A stretch of DNA of 12,676 nucleotides from an uncultured Collinsella sp. (GTDB taxonomy: Bacteria; Actinomycetota; Coriobacteriia; Coriobacteriales; Coriobacteriaceae). Shown in pieces: positions 6,228 through 12,665 of this stretch (its first letter is position 1; every line of letters starts with the position of its first letter). The position numbers were made by a program, and so were the translations under genes. The notes beneath the pieces were generated by a model. The model worked only from the letters and a program-made list of their open reading frames with translations, was not told the DNA's origin and did not search any database. The DNA lies in the NCBI GenBank assembly GCA_902490405.1, contig CABUDS010000048.1, positions 1 to 12,676 of the forward strand. Direction: 5' to 3'.

Positions 6228-6665
6228 ATGGCTAAAAAACGCAATGGGCGCCAGGATGCCATTAGAGATATTGTGCGCAATAAGGATGTCCGCACGCAGC
6301 GCGTGCTGGTCGATGAGCTCCGTGCTATGGGCTTTGATTGCACGCAGGCGACTGTCTCTCGCGATATTGCCGATATGGGGCTGCGTAAGCTCCCTGAGGG
6401 CATCTATGTTCTGGCAGAGGACCTGCACCTGCAGCGTATGGTTTCCGAGCTCGTAACGGGCGTTCTGCGTACTGATAATCTGGTTATGATCAAGGCTCAG
6501 CCTGGCACGGCTTCCGGCATCGCCGCCGCCGTTGATGCGGCAGAGTTACCCGATGTGCTTGGCTCGCTTGCCGGCAACGATACGATTTTGGTTATTGCCC
6601 AGACGGCCGAGGACGGCGAGCGTCTCGAGGCGCTGATCAATAAGTTGAGCAATTCTCGCAAGTAG
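6228..6665 (+). CDS. argR: Arginine repressor ArgR
   Basis: ArgR is a hexameric, arginine-responsive regulator of arginine biosynthesis and catabolism. The 145-residue product shows the N-terminal winged helix (about 5-62) with the recognition helix QATVSRDI (40-47, Ser44-Arg45) and KLPEGIYVL wing (54-62). The C-terminal oligomerisation and arginine-binding domain (about 72-145) carries GTASGIAAAVD (93-103) and GSLAGNDTILVI (112-123). The usual family motif is G-D-D-T; here the first Asp is Asn117 and Asp118 is kept. The ATG at 6228 has a GGAGAGAGGG site at 6213-6222; a start at 6195 would place that site inside the gene. No arginine biosynthesis gene is adjacent, so it is a stand-alone regulator here, flanked by a glycosyltransferase and a convergent cell-wall gene. 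Confidence 0.95.
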   Translation: MAKKRNGRQDAIRDIVRNKDVRTQRVLVDELRAMGFDCTQATVSRDIADMGLRKLPEGIYVLAEDLHLQRMVSELVTGVLRTDNLVMIKAQPGTASGIAAAVDAAELPDVLGSLAGNDTILVIAQTAEDGERLEALINKLSNSRK

Positions 6666-6714
6666 GTGTGCGGGTCGTGCGCTCGGCATTGTGTGCGCTG
6701 ACATAGTGGCTTGT

Positions 6715-6747
6715 AAGGGGCATCGACGTTGGTCGGTACCCCTTTTT
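6715..6747 (+). terminator. Intrinsic terminator after argR
   Basis: AAGGGG (6715-6720) pairs with CCCCTT (6739-6744). After one mismatch the helix continues through A-T and U-G pairs and CGAC/GTCG (6724-6727 with 6732-6735), closing on a GTTG loop. A run of five T residues follows (6743-6747). It ends the argR transcript 50 nt after the stop codon. Confidence 0.85.
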
Positions 6748-6783
6748 GTTTGCCGGTATAAAGACCGCCCACCAGGTCGCTTC

Positions 6784-6827
6784 AAACTAAAAGGCCCCGA
6801 GCAGTTCAATAAGCTGCTCGGGGCCTT
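6784..6827 (-). terminator. Intrinsic terminator of the penicillin-binding protein gene
   Basis: A perfect 14-bp GC-rich stem, AAGGCCCCGAGCAG (6791-6804) with CTGCTCGGGGCCTT (6814-6827), encloses a 9-nt loop. On the minus strand it is followed by TTTT then AGTTTG, a suitable U-rich tail, and it starts 22 nt after the stop codon of the minus-strand gene. On the plus strand the following bases are not T-rich, so it works mainly for the minus strand, facing the argR terminator. Confidence 0.88.
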
Positions 6828-6849
6828 GTTGGCTTTAGTCGCGTACTTC

Positions 6850-9036
6850 TTAGCCGACCGTATCGTCAGGCGTGGGCGAGGGGTCGGGAGTGGGCGTAGG
6901 CGTGCCGCCATCGCCGCCGGTCGAGCCACCAGTGGAGCCGCCCGTCGAGCCACCGGTCGTACCGGTGCCGCCGGTGGTGTCGCCGCCCGTGGTCTCGGTG
7001 GTCGTGGTCGTCGTGGTAGTTGTTGTGGTGGTTTCCTCTTCCTCTTCGTCCTCGTCCTTGTCGTCGTTCTCCGACTTCTTGGTGTTGTTGGTGCCGTAGA
7101 ACTTCCAGACGCTGTTGTTCTTGTAGGTGGGCGCCGTTCCGGTCGCAAACTCCTCGCGCTCGGTACCGGTCAGAACGGTGTTCATAAACCGCTTAAAGAC
7201 AGGCAGGTTGGTGCTGTCGCCCAGCAGGTCCGTGCCGTACTTTTGGATGGGGATCTCGCCCGCGGAATAGCCGGTCCACAGGGCGCACGCCAGCTGCGGG
7301 GTATAGCCGCAGAACCAAAGGTTGGTGGTGTTGTCGGTGGTGCCCGTCTTGCCGGCATAGGGCTGGTTGACACTCAGGGCGCCGGCAGCACCCGTACCGC
7401 TGCCCTTCATGACGCCGGACAGAACATCGGTGACCGCGGCGGCCTCGCCCTCGGTAAGCACCTGTGAGGGATTGTCGGTGTGCTGGTACAGCACCGAACC
7501 GGTACGAGAATCAATCTCGGTGATGGCGATCGGCTGGCGATAGTAGCCGCCGTTGGCAAACGTCGCGTAGGCGGCGGCCATCTCGAGTGGCGAGATCGAG
7601 CCGGTGCCGAGCGTCATGACGGGAACGTCCTCGATGTTGTCCTTGGCGGGGTCGATGCCGAGCTTTTTGACGAGCGAGATGATCTTGCTGTTGCCGACGG
7701 CTTCCGCCACCTGGATGTAGCCGGTGTTGGAGGAGTATGCCGTCGCCTGCTTAAGCGTGATGTTGCCGTAGCTCTGGTTGGCGTAATTTTGGACCTCGGT
7801 CGTGGTGCCCTTGGCCTTGAGCGGCGAGTTGCAGTTGAGGGTGACGTTGGGGTTCATGCCGTTTTGGATGGCAGTTGCCAGCGTAAAGGCCTTAAAGGTG
7901 GAGCCGACGGGACGCTTGGCCGTGGCATGGTTTACGTGGTTCTCGTCGGCGTTGTAGTCGTAGCCGCCCACCATGCACTTGATGTAGCCGGTCTTGGGGT
8001 CGACGACGACCATGCCCATGTCCAGGCCGTCAAGCGAGAGCGTGTCGAGCTGCTCGCGGACGGCATTCTCTGCCACCTGCTGCATCGTGGGGTCGATGGT
8101 GGTCTTGACGGTCAGGCCGCCCTTAAAGAGCACGTCGGTCGAGAACTCCTGCTCCAGCAGCTGCTTGACGTAGGAGACAAAGTAGGGCTGCGAGTAAACG
8201 TCGACGCCGCTGCCCGAGATTTCGGTCACGTTGAGGGTGATGGGCTCGGCCTGTGCGGCATCGTGCTCCTCCTGGGTGATGTGGCCCAGGCGCAGCATGT
8301 TGTCGAGAACCTTGTTGCGGCGAGACAGTGCCAGATCGGGATTGACCGTGGGGTCGTACTGCGAAGGCGAGTTGGGAAGGCCGATGAGTAGCGCGGCCTC
8401 GCTCAGGGTGAGGTCGGCGGCGCTCTTGGACAGATAGGTCTCGGCTGCGGCCTCGATGCCGTAGGCGCCGTGGCCGTAATAGATGGTGTTGAGGTACATC
8501 ATGAGGATCTCGTCTTTGGAGTACATGTCCTCCATCTTGATGGCGATGTAGGCCTCGCGCACCTTACGCTCAATGGTCGAGTCGAATTGCTCCTCCTGCA
8601 GGATGGTGTTGCGCACAAGCTGCTGGGTGATCGTCGAGGCGCCTTCGTGCCCGCCGCCGAGGGTTGCCACCGCAGCACGCGCGATACCCCACAGGTCGAT
8701 ACCGCCGTGCTCGTAGAAGCGCTCGTCCTCGACGTCAACGGTGCCCTGCAGCACGTAGGGGGAGACCTCGTCCTTGGTGATAGACTTGCGGTTTTGCGTG
8801 TAGAAGCTCGCGATCTTGTTGCCGTTGCAGTCGACGATCTCGGTGGGCTCGCTCACCAGATACGCGTTGGCGTCGGTGTAGTCGGGCAGATCGGACAGCC
8901 AGCGGTTGACGTTGCCGACCATGCCGATGCCAAATGCCACGCCCGCAATCAGCAGAAAGCCCAAAAACGAGAGCAGGATTATGGGCAGAGCATGCGTCTT
9001 TGAACGGCTGCGTCCCTGTCGTTGGCGAGGACCCAT
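6850..9036 (-). CDS. Class A penicillin-binding protein (peptidoglycan glycosyltransferase/transpeptidase)
   Basis: This bifunctional enzyme polymerises lipid II glycan strands and cross-links stem peptides outside the membrane. In the 728-residue product a basic cytosolic start (1-17) precedes one membrane anchor (about 18-41). The GT51 domain (about 60-250) has EDERFYEHGG with catalytic Glu103, GASTITQQLVRN (132-143) and the ERKVREAY segment. The transpeptidase domain (about 335-635) has GSTFK with Ser379 and Lys382, SSN at 435-437 and KTG at 563-565. The tail (656-728) is disordered: Asp/Glu-rich, then 12 consecutive Thr, then GGST repeats and a Pro/Thr end. ATG 9036 is chosen because GGAGG lies 7 nt upstream; an earlier in-frame ATG (9159) lacks a site and would add 41 unlike residues before the basic start. 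No PASTA domain is present. It is divergent from the U32 gene. Confidence 0.95.
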   Translation of the reverse strand: MGPRQRQGRSRSKTHALPIILLSFLGFLLIAGVAFGIGMVGNVNRWLSDLPDYTDANAYLVSEPTEIVDCNGNKIASFYTQNRKSITKDEVSPYVLQGTVDVEDERFYEHGGIDLWGIARAAVATLGGGHEGASTITQQLVRNTILQEEQFDSTIERKVREAYIAIKMEDMYSKDEILMMYLNTIYYGHGAYGIEAAAETYLSKSAADLTLSEAALLIGLPNSPSQYDPTVNPDLALSRRNKVLDNMLRLGHITQEEHDAAQAEPITLNVTEISGSGVDVYSQPYFVSYVKQLLEQEFSTDVLFKGGLTVKTTIDPTMQQVAENAVREQLDTLSLDGLDMGMVVVDPKTGYIKCMVGGYDYNADENHVNHATAKRPVGSTFKAFTLATAIQNGMNPNVTLNCNSPLKAKGTTTEVQNYANQSYGNITLKQATAYSSNTGYIQVAEAVGNSKIISLVKKLGIDPAKDNIEDVPVMTLGTGSISPLEMAAAYATFANGGYYRQPIAITEIDSRTGSVLYQHTDNPSQVLTEGEAAAVTDVLSGVMKGSGTGAAGALSVNQPYAGKTGTTDNTTNLWFCGYTPQLACALWTGYSAGEIPIQKYGTDLLGDSTNLPVFKRFMNTVLTGTEREEFATGTAPTYKNNSVWKFYGTNNTKKSENDDKDEDEEEEETTTTTTTTTTTTETTGGDTTGGTGTTGGSTGGSTGGSTGGDGGTPTPTPDPSPTPDDTVG
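6917..6964. repeat. 12-bp tandem repeat coding for the GGST units of the PBP tail
   Basis: Three adjacent 12-bp units (6917-6928, 6929-6940, 6941-6952; type CCGGTCGAGCCA) and a diverged fourth (6953-6964) encode Gly-Gly-Ser-Thr-like repeats on the minus strand. Such a short in-frame array could vary in copy number between strains without breaking the frame. The neighbouring 12-Thr run uses mixed ACN codons, so it is not a simple triplet repeat. Confidence 0.7.
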
Positions 9037-9198
9037 ATATTGACCTCCAGGTATGTCGTGCCGGACGGTGGATGTGCCGTCGGGGCAGGATGGACATAAG
9101 TTATTACACGATAAACCAAACGGGGTGCGCGAGGCCTCGTGTATGCTGGAAGACGGCATTTTTCAGAGTGAATGCATACCTTGGTAAGGAGTTTGTCG
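9037..9198. promoter_or_regulatory. Divergent intergenic region between the PBP gene and the U32 gene
   Basis: These 162 bp must hold the promoters of both divergent genes. I see a ribosome site for each gene (GGAGG before 9036 on the minus strand, TAAGGAG at 9185-9191 on the plus strand) and a 10-bp palindrome CGAGGCCTCG at 9130-9139. A TGTAAT on the minus strand resembles a -10 box, but no correctly spaced -35 could be assigned on either strand. Confidence 0.35.
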
Positions 9199-11175
9199 AT
9201 GGCGATTCGGACGATGGGGCCGAGCGGACAATACGAGACTGGATTGGATGCTGCCGGTGCGGCGCTGCCCGAGCTGCTGGCGCCGGCGGGCGGACTCGAC
9301 CAGATGCTTGCGGCCATCGCCGCGGGTGCCGATGCCATCTATGCGGGGTTGGGCGGCTTTAACGCCCGTGTGAGCGCCCATGGCTTTACGGATAACGAGT
9401 TTGCGCGCGGCTGCGCCGTGGCGCATGCCCATGGCGTGCGTGTGTACGTAACGCTCAACGTGTTCGTGTTTGACGATGAGTTGTCCGACGCGGTGGCGTT
9501 GGGAGCTCATGCACTGGAGCTGGGCGCCGATGCTCTGATTGTCGCCGATGCCGGGTTGGCCTGCGCGCTGCGCGCGGCGATTCCCGGGGTCGAGATTCAC
9601 CTGTCCACGCAGGCGGGCGCTCATAGCGAGGGTGCCGTGCGGCTTGCCGCCGATGAGCTGGGGGTCGAGCGCGTGACGACGGCACGCGAGCTGACGGTCG
9701 ACGAGATTGCGGCGCTATGTGCCACGGGCGTGCCCATCGAGGTATTCTGCCACGGTGCGATTTGCATCGGCTATTCGGGGGCGTGCGAGTTCTCGGCCTT
9801 GCGGCGTGGGCGCTCGGCGATGCGCGGCGACTGTACGCAGCCGTGCCGTCTGGCGTACGACCTAGTGGACGAGGCGGGGCAGAGTGTTGTTGCCGTCGAG
9901 GGAGACCGCCTGCTTTGTCCGCGTGACTATCTGGGTATCGCGCACCTGCCCGAGCTTGTTGCCGCCGGCGTGGCATCGCTCAAGATCGAGGGACGCATGA
10001 AGAATCCCGATTACGTATTCAACGTGGTGAGGGTGTGGCGTCGGGCACTCGATATGCTGTGCGACGGCGCGTGGGACTCCGGTGCCGTGGAAGAGCTTGA
10101 ACGCGAGCTGGGAAGGTCGTTTAACCGTGGGTTTACCGATGCTTACCTGCGGGGTCGTTCGGGTGCCGAGCTCATGAGCTTTGAGCGCGCGATCAACCAG
10201 GGCGTGCGCGTGGGCCACTTGGTGGCGGTGGGTCACGAAGAGGTGACGGTTGAGCTTGATGCCGCCGTGGCGGCGGGCGATACGCTCGAAATCCGATTTT
10301 ACCCGGGTGCCGACGCGCGTCCCGATGTGCCCAAGCGCTGGCCACAGGTGCCTTGCCCCGTGGATGCCGCTGCGGGAGAGCGCATCGTCGTGCATTGCAA
10401 ACGTAAGGTGGACGCGGGCTGCGAGGTCTATCTGATTCGCAGCGCCGGCGTGTTGGATCAGACGGCGGCGGTGTTGGAGCGCATGCGGGCCGAGGCGGAT
10501 GCGATTGCGCCCGTTGCGCGTGCCGTTGAGGTGCTGCCCTTTGAGGACGTTGCGGTGGATAGCGGTGCGTCGCCGGAGTTGGTGGGGTCGGCGGGGCCGG
10601 CAAAGCGCGAGGATTTTGCTCGTATGGTCTTTGCCTGGGAGCTGATGGATGTGGGTCCGCGCGATGAGCGAGATCTGTCCGATACAACGGTGGTGCTCGA
10701 CGAAGTGTGCCGCGCGGGCGACGCCGAGCGGACTCGGGCGCTTATGCAGCGTGCCGGGCGCGTCGTCTGCCGCAATCTGGGACAAGTGGCGATGGCCCGC
10801 GAGCTGGGCACAACGTTTGACGTGGCGGCGCCGGTGTTCTGCGCGAATCGGGTCACGCTTACCTGGCTGCGCGGACTCGGGGCGGGGCGGGTGTACTTAT
10901 CGGCCGAGTTGCTCGGCAATGATACCGAGCGTGTTGCCGAGCTTGCCGCTTGTCCCGGTGTCTTGGGGCCTGTCGATGCCGACCGTCCCGAGCTCATGGT
11001 GTGCGAGCACTGCTTACTGACTGCCGAGGGCGCCTGCGCCACGGATGCAACGGGGCAGGTTCGTTGCCGTGACTGCTCGCGCCGTCAGCAAACACGATAT
11101 TTGGTCGAGCGCGACGGCATGCGCCTGCCGGTCGCCGTTGATGCGTGCGGCAGGACGAGGATTTTCCTGTCGTAG
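9199..11175 (+). CDS. U32 family protein, long form (likely RNA hydroxylase, formerly 'peptidase U32')
   Basis: U32 proteins were annotated as collagenase-like peptidases, but studied members (RlhA, TrhP, UbiU/V) carry an Fe-S cluster and support hydroxylation of 23S rRNA, tRNA U34 or ubiquinone. The 658-residue product has the TIM-barrel-like start ELLAPAGGLDQMLAAIAAGA (25-44) and the U32 signature EVFCHGAICIGYSGACEFS (181-199). Also present are GDCTQPC (210-216), LLCPRDYLG (238-246) and SLKIEGRMKNPDYV (260-273). Cys189, Cys196, Cys212 and Cys240 are spaced much like UbiU cluster ligands. A long C-terminal half ends in MVCEHCLL...C..C and a DxxGxxLPV-like segment, as in the RlhA-type long forms. 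ATG 9199 follows TAAGGAG by 7 nt; the earlier ATG 9172 has no site. Whether rRNA or tRNA is the substrate is not resolvable here. Confidence 0.88.
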   Translation: MAIRTMGPSGQYETGLDAAGAALPELLAPAGGLDQMLAAIAAGADAIYAGLGGFNARVSAHGFTDNEFARGCAVAHAHGVRVYVTLNVFVFDDELSDAVALGAHALELGADALIVADAGLACALRAAIPGVEIHLSTQAGAHSEGAVRLAADELGVERVTTARELTVDEIAALCATGVPIEVFCHGAICIGYSGACEFSALRRGRSAMRGDCTQPCRLAYDLVDEAGQSVVAVEGDRLLCPRDYLGIAHLPELVAAGVASLKIEGRMKNPDYVFNVVRVWRRALDMLCDGAWDSGAVEELERELGRSFNRGFTDAYLRGRSGAELMSFERAINQGVRVGHLVAVGHEEVTVELDAAVAAGDTLEIRFYPGADARPDVPKRWPQVPCPVDAAAGERIVVHCKRKVDAGCEVYLIRSAGVLDQTAAVLERMRAEADAIAPVARAVEVLPFEDVAVDSGASPELVGSAGPAKREDFARMVFAWELMDVGPRDERDLSDTTVVLDEVCRAGDAERTRALMQRAGRVVCRNLGQVAMARELGTTFDVAAPVFCANRVTLTWLRGLGAGRVYLSAELLGNDTERVAELAACPGVLGPVDADRPELMVCEHCLLTAEGACATDATGQVRCRDCSRRQQTRYLVERDGMRLPVAVDACGRTRIFLS

Positions 11176-11224
11176 GTGTTCGGCCGCGCCGTTTTGGTTA
11201 TCATAAGAGAGTTTATGAACTTCC

Positions 11225-11251
11225 AGCACCGCCGTATCCGGTGAGGGTGCT
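11225..11251 (+). promoter_or_regulatory. Two mutually exclusive small hairpins in the tyrS leader
   Basis: In the 97-nt gap before tyrS, AGCACC (11225-11230) can pair with GGTGCT (11246-11251), or CACCG (11227-11231) with CGGTG (11239-11243), but not both. They end 6 nt before the Shine-Dalgarno (AAAAGGAGG, 11257-11265). The leader is far too short for a T-box. A weak TATCAT box (11199-11204) could be a -10. Regulatory meaning is speculative. Confidence 0.25.
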
Positions 11252-11272
11252 ATGGCAAAAGGAGGATACCCA

Positions 11273-12484
11273 ATGCTGTCTGTTGACGAGCAAATGCGTA
11301 TCATCACCTCGGGCGCCGCGAAGATCGTCCCCGAGGCCGACCTTCGCAAGAAGCTTGAGAAGGGCGAGCCCCTCAACATCAAGCTCGGCGTCGACCCCAC
11401 CAGCCCCGACCTGCACCTGGGCCACGCCGTGCCCCTGCGCAAGATGCGCCAGTTCCAGGACCTGGGCCACAACGTCACCCTCATCATCGGCAACGGTACC
11501 GCGCTGATCGGCGACCCCTCGGGCAAGAACTCCACGCGTCCGCAGCTTTCGCAGGAGCAGATCGAGGCCAACGCCGAGACCTACGTGAGCCAGGCCATGA
11601 AGATCCTGGACCCCGAGAAGACCACCATCGTGCACAACGGCGACTGGATCCTTTCGATGGACCTGGCCGGTCTTTTGCAGGTGTGCTCCAAGTTCACCGT
11701 CGCTCGCATCCTTGAGCGCGACGACTTTACCAAGCGCTACCAGTCCCAGACGCCGATTGCCCTGCACGAGTTCCTGTACCCCGTGATGCAGGCCTTCGAC
11801 TCCGTGCAGATCAAGGCCGACGTCGAGATGGGCGGCACCGACCAGCTCTTTAACCTGCTCGCCGGCCGTGAGCTCATGGAGAAGATGGGCATGGAACCGC
11901 AGATCGCGCTCACCATGCCGCTGCTCGAGGGTACCGACGGCGTGCGCAAGATGTCCAAGTCCTACGGCAACTACATCGGCCTGACCGACGCTCCCAAGGA
12001 TATGTTCGGCAAGACCATGTCCATCCCCGACGAGATGATCGGCAAGTACTATCGTCTGGCCAGCTCGCTCGCCCCGGCCGAGGTCGACAAGATCGACGCC
12101 GCCCTGGCCGACGGTTCCGCCGACCCCTACGAGCTCAAGCGCGCTCTGGGCCGCGACCTGTGCGACACCTATCACGGCGCCGGTGCCGGTGACGAGGCTC
12201 AGGCCGAGTTCGACCGCGTGTTCAAGGAGGGCCAGCTTGCCGACTTCCCCGAGAAGCATGTCGAGCTGACCGTCAACGACGAGGGCCAGATTTACCTCGC
12301 CGGCCTGCTCAAGGACCTGGGCCTTTCGGCCAGCGCCGGTCAGGCCCGCCGCGACATCGACGGCGGCGGCGTCAAGATCAACGGAAAGGCCGTGGCTCCC
12401 AAGAGCTACAACATCGACCCGAGCGCCCTCAAACTGGGTGACACCCTCTCCGTAGGCAAGCGCAAGGGCTTCAAGTTGATTTAG
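11273..12484 (+). CDS. tyrS: Tyrosyl-tRNA synthetase, TyrZ-like type
   Basis: This class I synthetase charges tRNA-Tyr. The 403-residue product has a Rossmann catalytic domain with KLGVDPTSPDLHLGHAVPL (HIGH-type motif HLGH at 48-51), the TyrZ-like IIGNGTALIGDPSGKNSTR (71-89), the tyrosine/tRNA region EMGGTDQLFNLLAGRE (185-200) and KMSKS at 226-230. A C-terminal S4 RNA-binding domain (about 337-403) includes SASAGQARRDIDGGGVKING. ATG 11273 is chosen because AAAAGGAGG (11257-11265) lies 7 nt upstream; an in-frame ATG at 11252 would lie before that site. The DPTSPDLHLGH form and overall pattern fit the TyrZ-like subtype, not the classical E. coli type. Codon use is strongly C-ending, as in highly expressed genes and unlike the adjacent U32 gene. 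Confidence 0.97.
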   Translation: MLSVDEQMRIITSGAAKIVPEADLRKKLEKGEPLNIKLGVDPTSPDLHLGHAVPLRKMRQFQDLGHNVTLIIGNGTALIGDPSGKNSTRPQLSQEQIEANAETYVSQAMKILDPEKTTIVHNGDWILSMDLAGLLQVCSKFTVARILERDDFTKRYQSQTPIALHEFLYPVMQAFDSVQIKADVEMGGTDQLFNLLAGRELMEKMGMEPQIALTMPLLEGTDGVRKMSKSYGNYIGLTDAPKDMFGKTMSIPDEMIGKYYRLASSLAPAEVDKIDAALADGSADPYELKRALGRDLCDTYHGAGAGDEAQAEFDRVFKEGQLADFPEKHVELTVNDEGQIYLAGLLKDLGLSASAGQARRDIDGGGVKINGKAVAPKSYNIDPSALKLGDTLSVGKRKGFKLI

Positions 12485-12485
12485 T

Positions 12486-12509
12486 TCCGCCGTTCTAACG
12501 AACGGCGGA
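12486..12509 (+). other. Perfect stem-loop right after the tyrS stop
   Basis: TCCGCCGTTC (12486-12495) pairs perfectly with GAACGGCGGA (12500-12509) around a TAAC loop, beginning 2 nt after the stop codon. No T-run follows, so it is not a canonical terminator; it could protect the mRNA 3' end or assist the downstream terminator. Confidence 0.6.
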
Positions 12510-12523
12510 CCGGCCGACGCTGC

Positions 12524-12622
12524 GCGGGCCGCATTTGGACAATCTGACGTTCAACTTCAAGGGCGCGACCAGAAGGTCAGCGCCCTTTCGTTTCACGTCA
12601 CCTTGTCTCAAATGCGGCCCGC
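12524..12622. repeat. 99-bp nested inverted-repeat structure downstream of tyrS
   Basis: The left arm (12524-12542) pairs with the right arm (12603-12622): 14 bp (GCGGGCCGCATTTG with CAAATGCGGCCCGC), one bulged T (12608), then 5 bp (GACAA with TTGTC). Inside lie TGACGT (12545-12550) with ACGTCA (12595-12600), and at the centre a terminator-like hairpin (see 12559-12593). No ORF is present. The shape is compatible with a small palindromic repeat element (MITE- or REP-like) or a compact structured RNA; neither is established. Confidence 0.6.
12559..12593 (+). terminator. Likely intrinsic terminator of tyrS
   Basis: AAGGGCGC (12559-12566) pairs with GCGCCCTT (12580-12587), and GACC (12567-12570) with GGTC (12575-12578), with one bulged A and an AGAA loop. 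The tail TTTCGTTT (12586-12593) is T-rich but interrupted. It lies at the centre of the larger inverted repeat and is the best terminator candidate for tyrS. Confidence 0.65.
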
Positions 12623-12650
12623 TCGCTCATATGACCCAATCCACTGTCAA

Positions 12651-12665
12651 GGGCCACAATGGCCC
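12651..12665. repeat. Short hairpin near the window end
   Basis: GGGCCA (12651-12656) and TGGCCC (12660-12665) form a 6-bp inverted repeat around CAA. No T-run follows. The remaining bases to 12676 hold no gene I can see; what lies beyond the edge is unknown. Confidence 0.4.

Noticed and set aside
6691..8391. Two plus-strand open frames of 258 and 303 codons opposite the PBP gene
   Set aside because: They mirror the PBP coding sequence; the poly-Val and Gly/Arg runs are complements of its Thr and Gly tail. The motifs of the PBP prove the minus-strand frame.
9037..9159. N-terminal extension of the PBP to an ATG at 9159
   Set aside because: The extra 41 residues lie before the basic cytosolic start and have no ribosome site, whereas GGAGG precedes ATG 9036 at the correct distance.
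9862..10785. 307-codon minus-strand open frame opposite the U32 gene
   Set aside because: Antisense shadow, His/Arg/Gly-rich, overlapping a gene with clear family signatures.
11176..11272. T-box riboswitch before tyrS
   Set aside because: The gap after the U32 gene is only 97 nt, with no T-box core sequence and no terminator/antiterminator pair.
11213..12259. 348-codon minus-strand open frame opposite tyrS
   Set aside because: Full overlap with tyrS, composition of a codon-bias shadow (Leu, Val, Gly, His repeats) and no recognisable motif.
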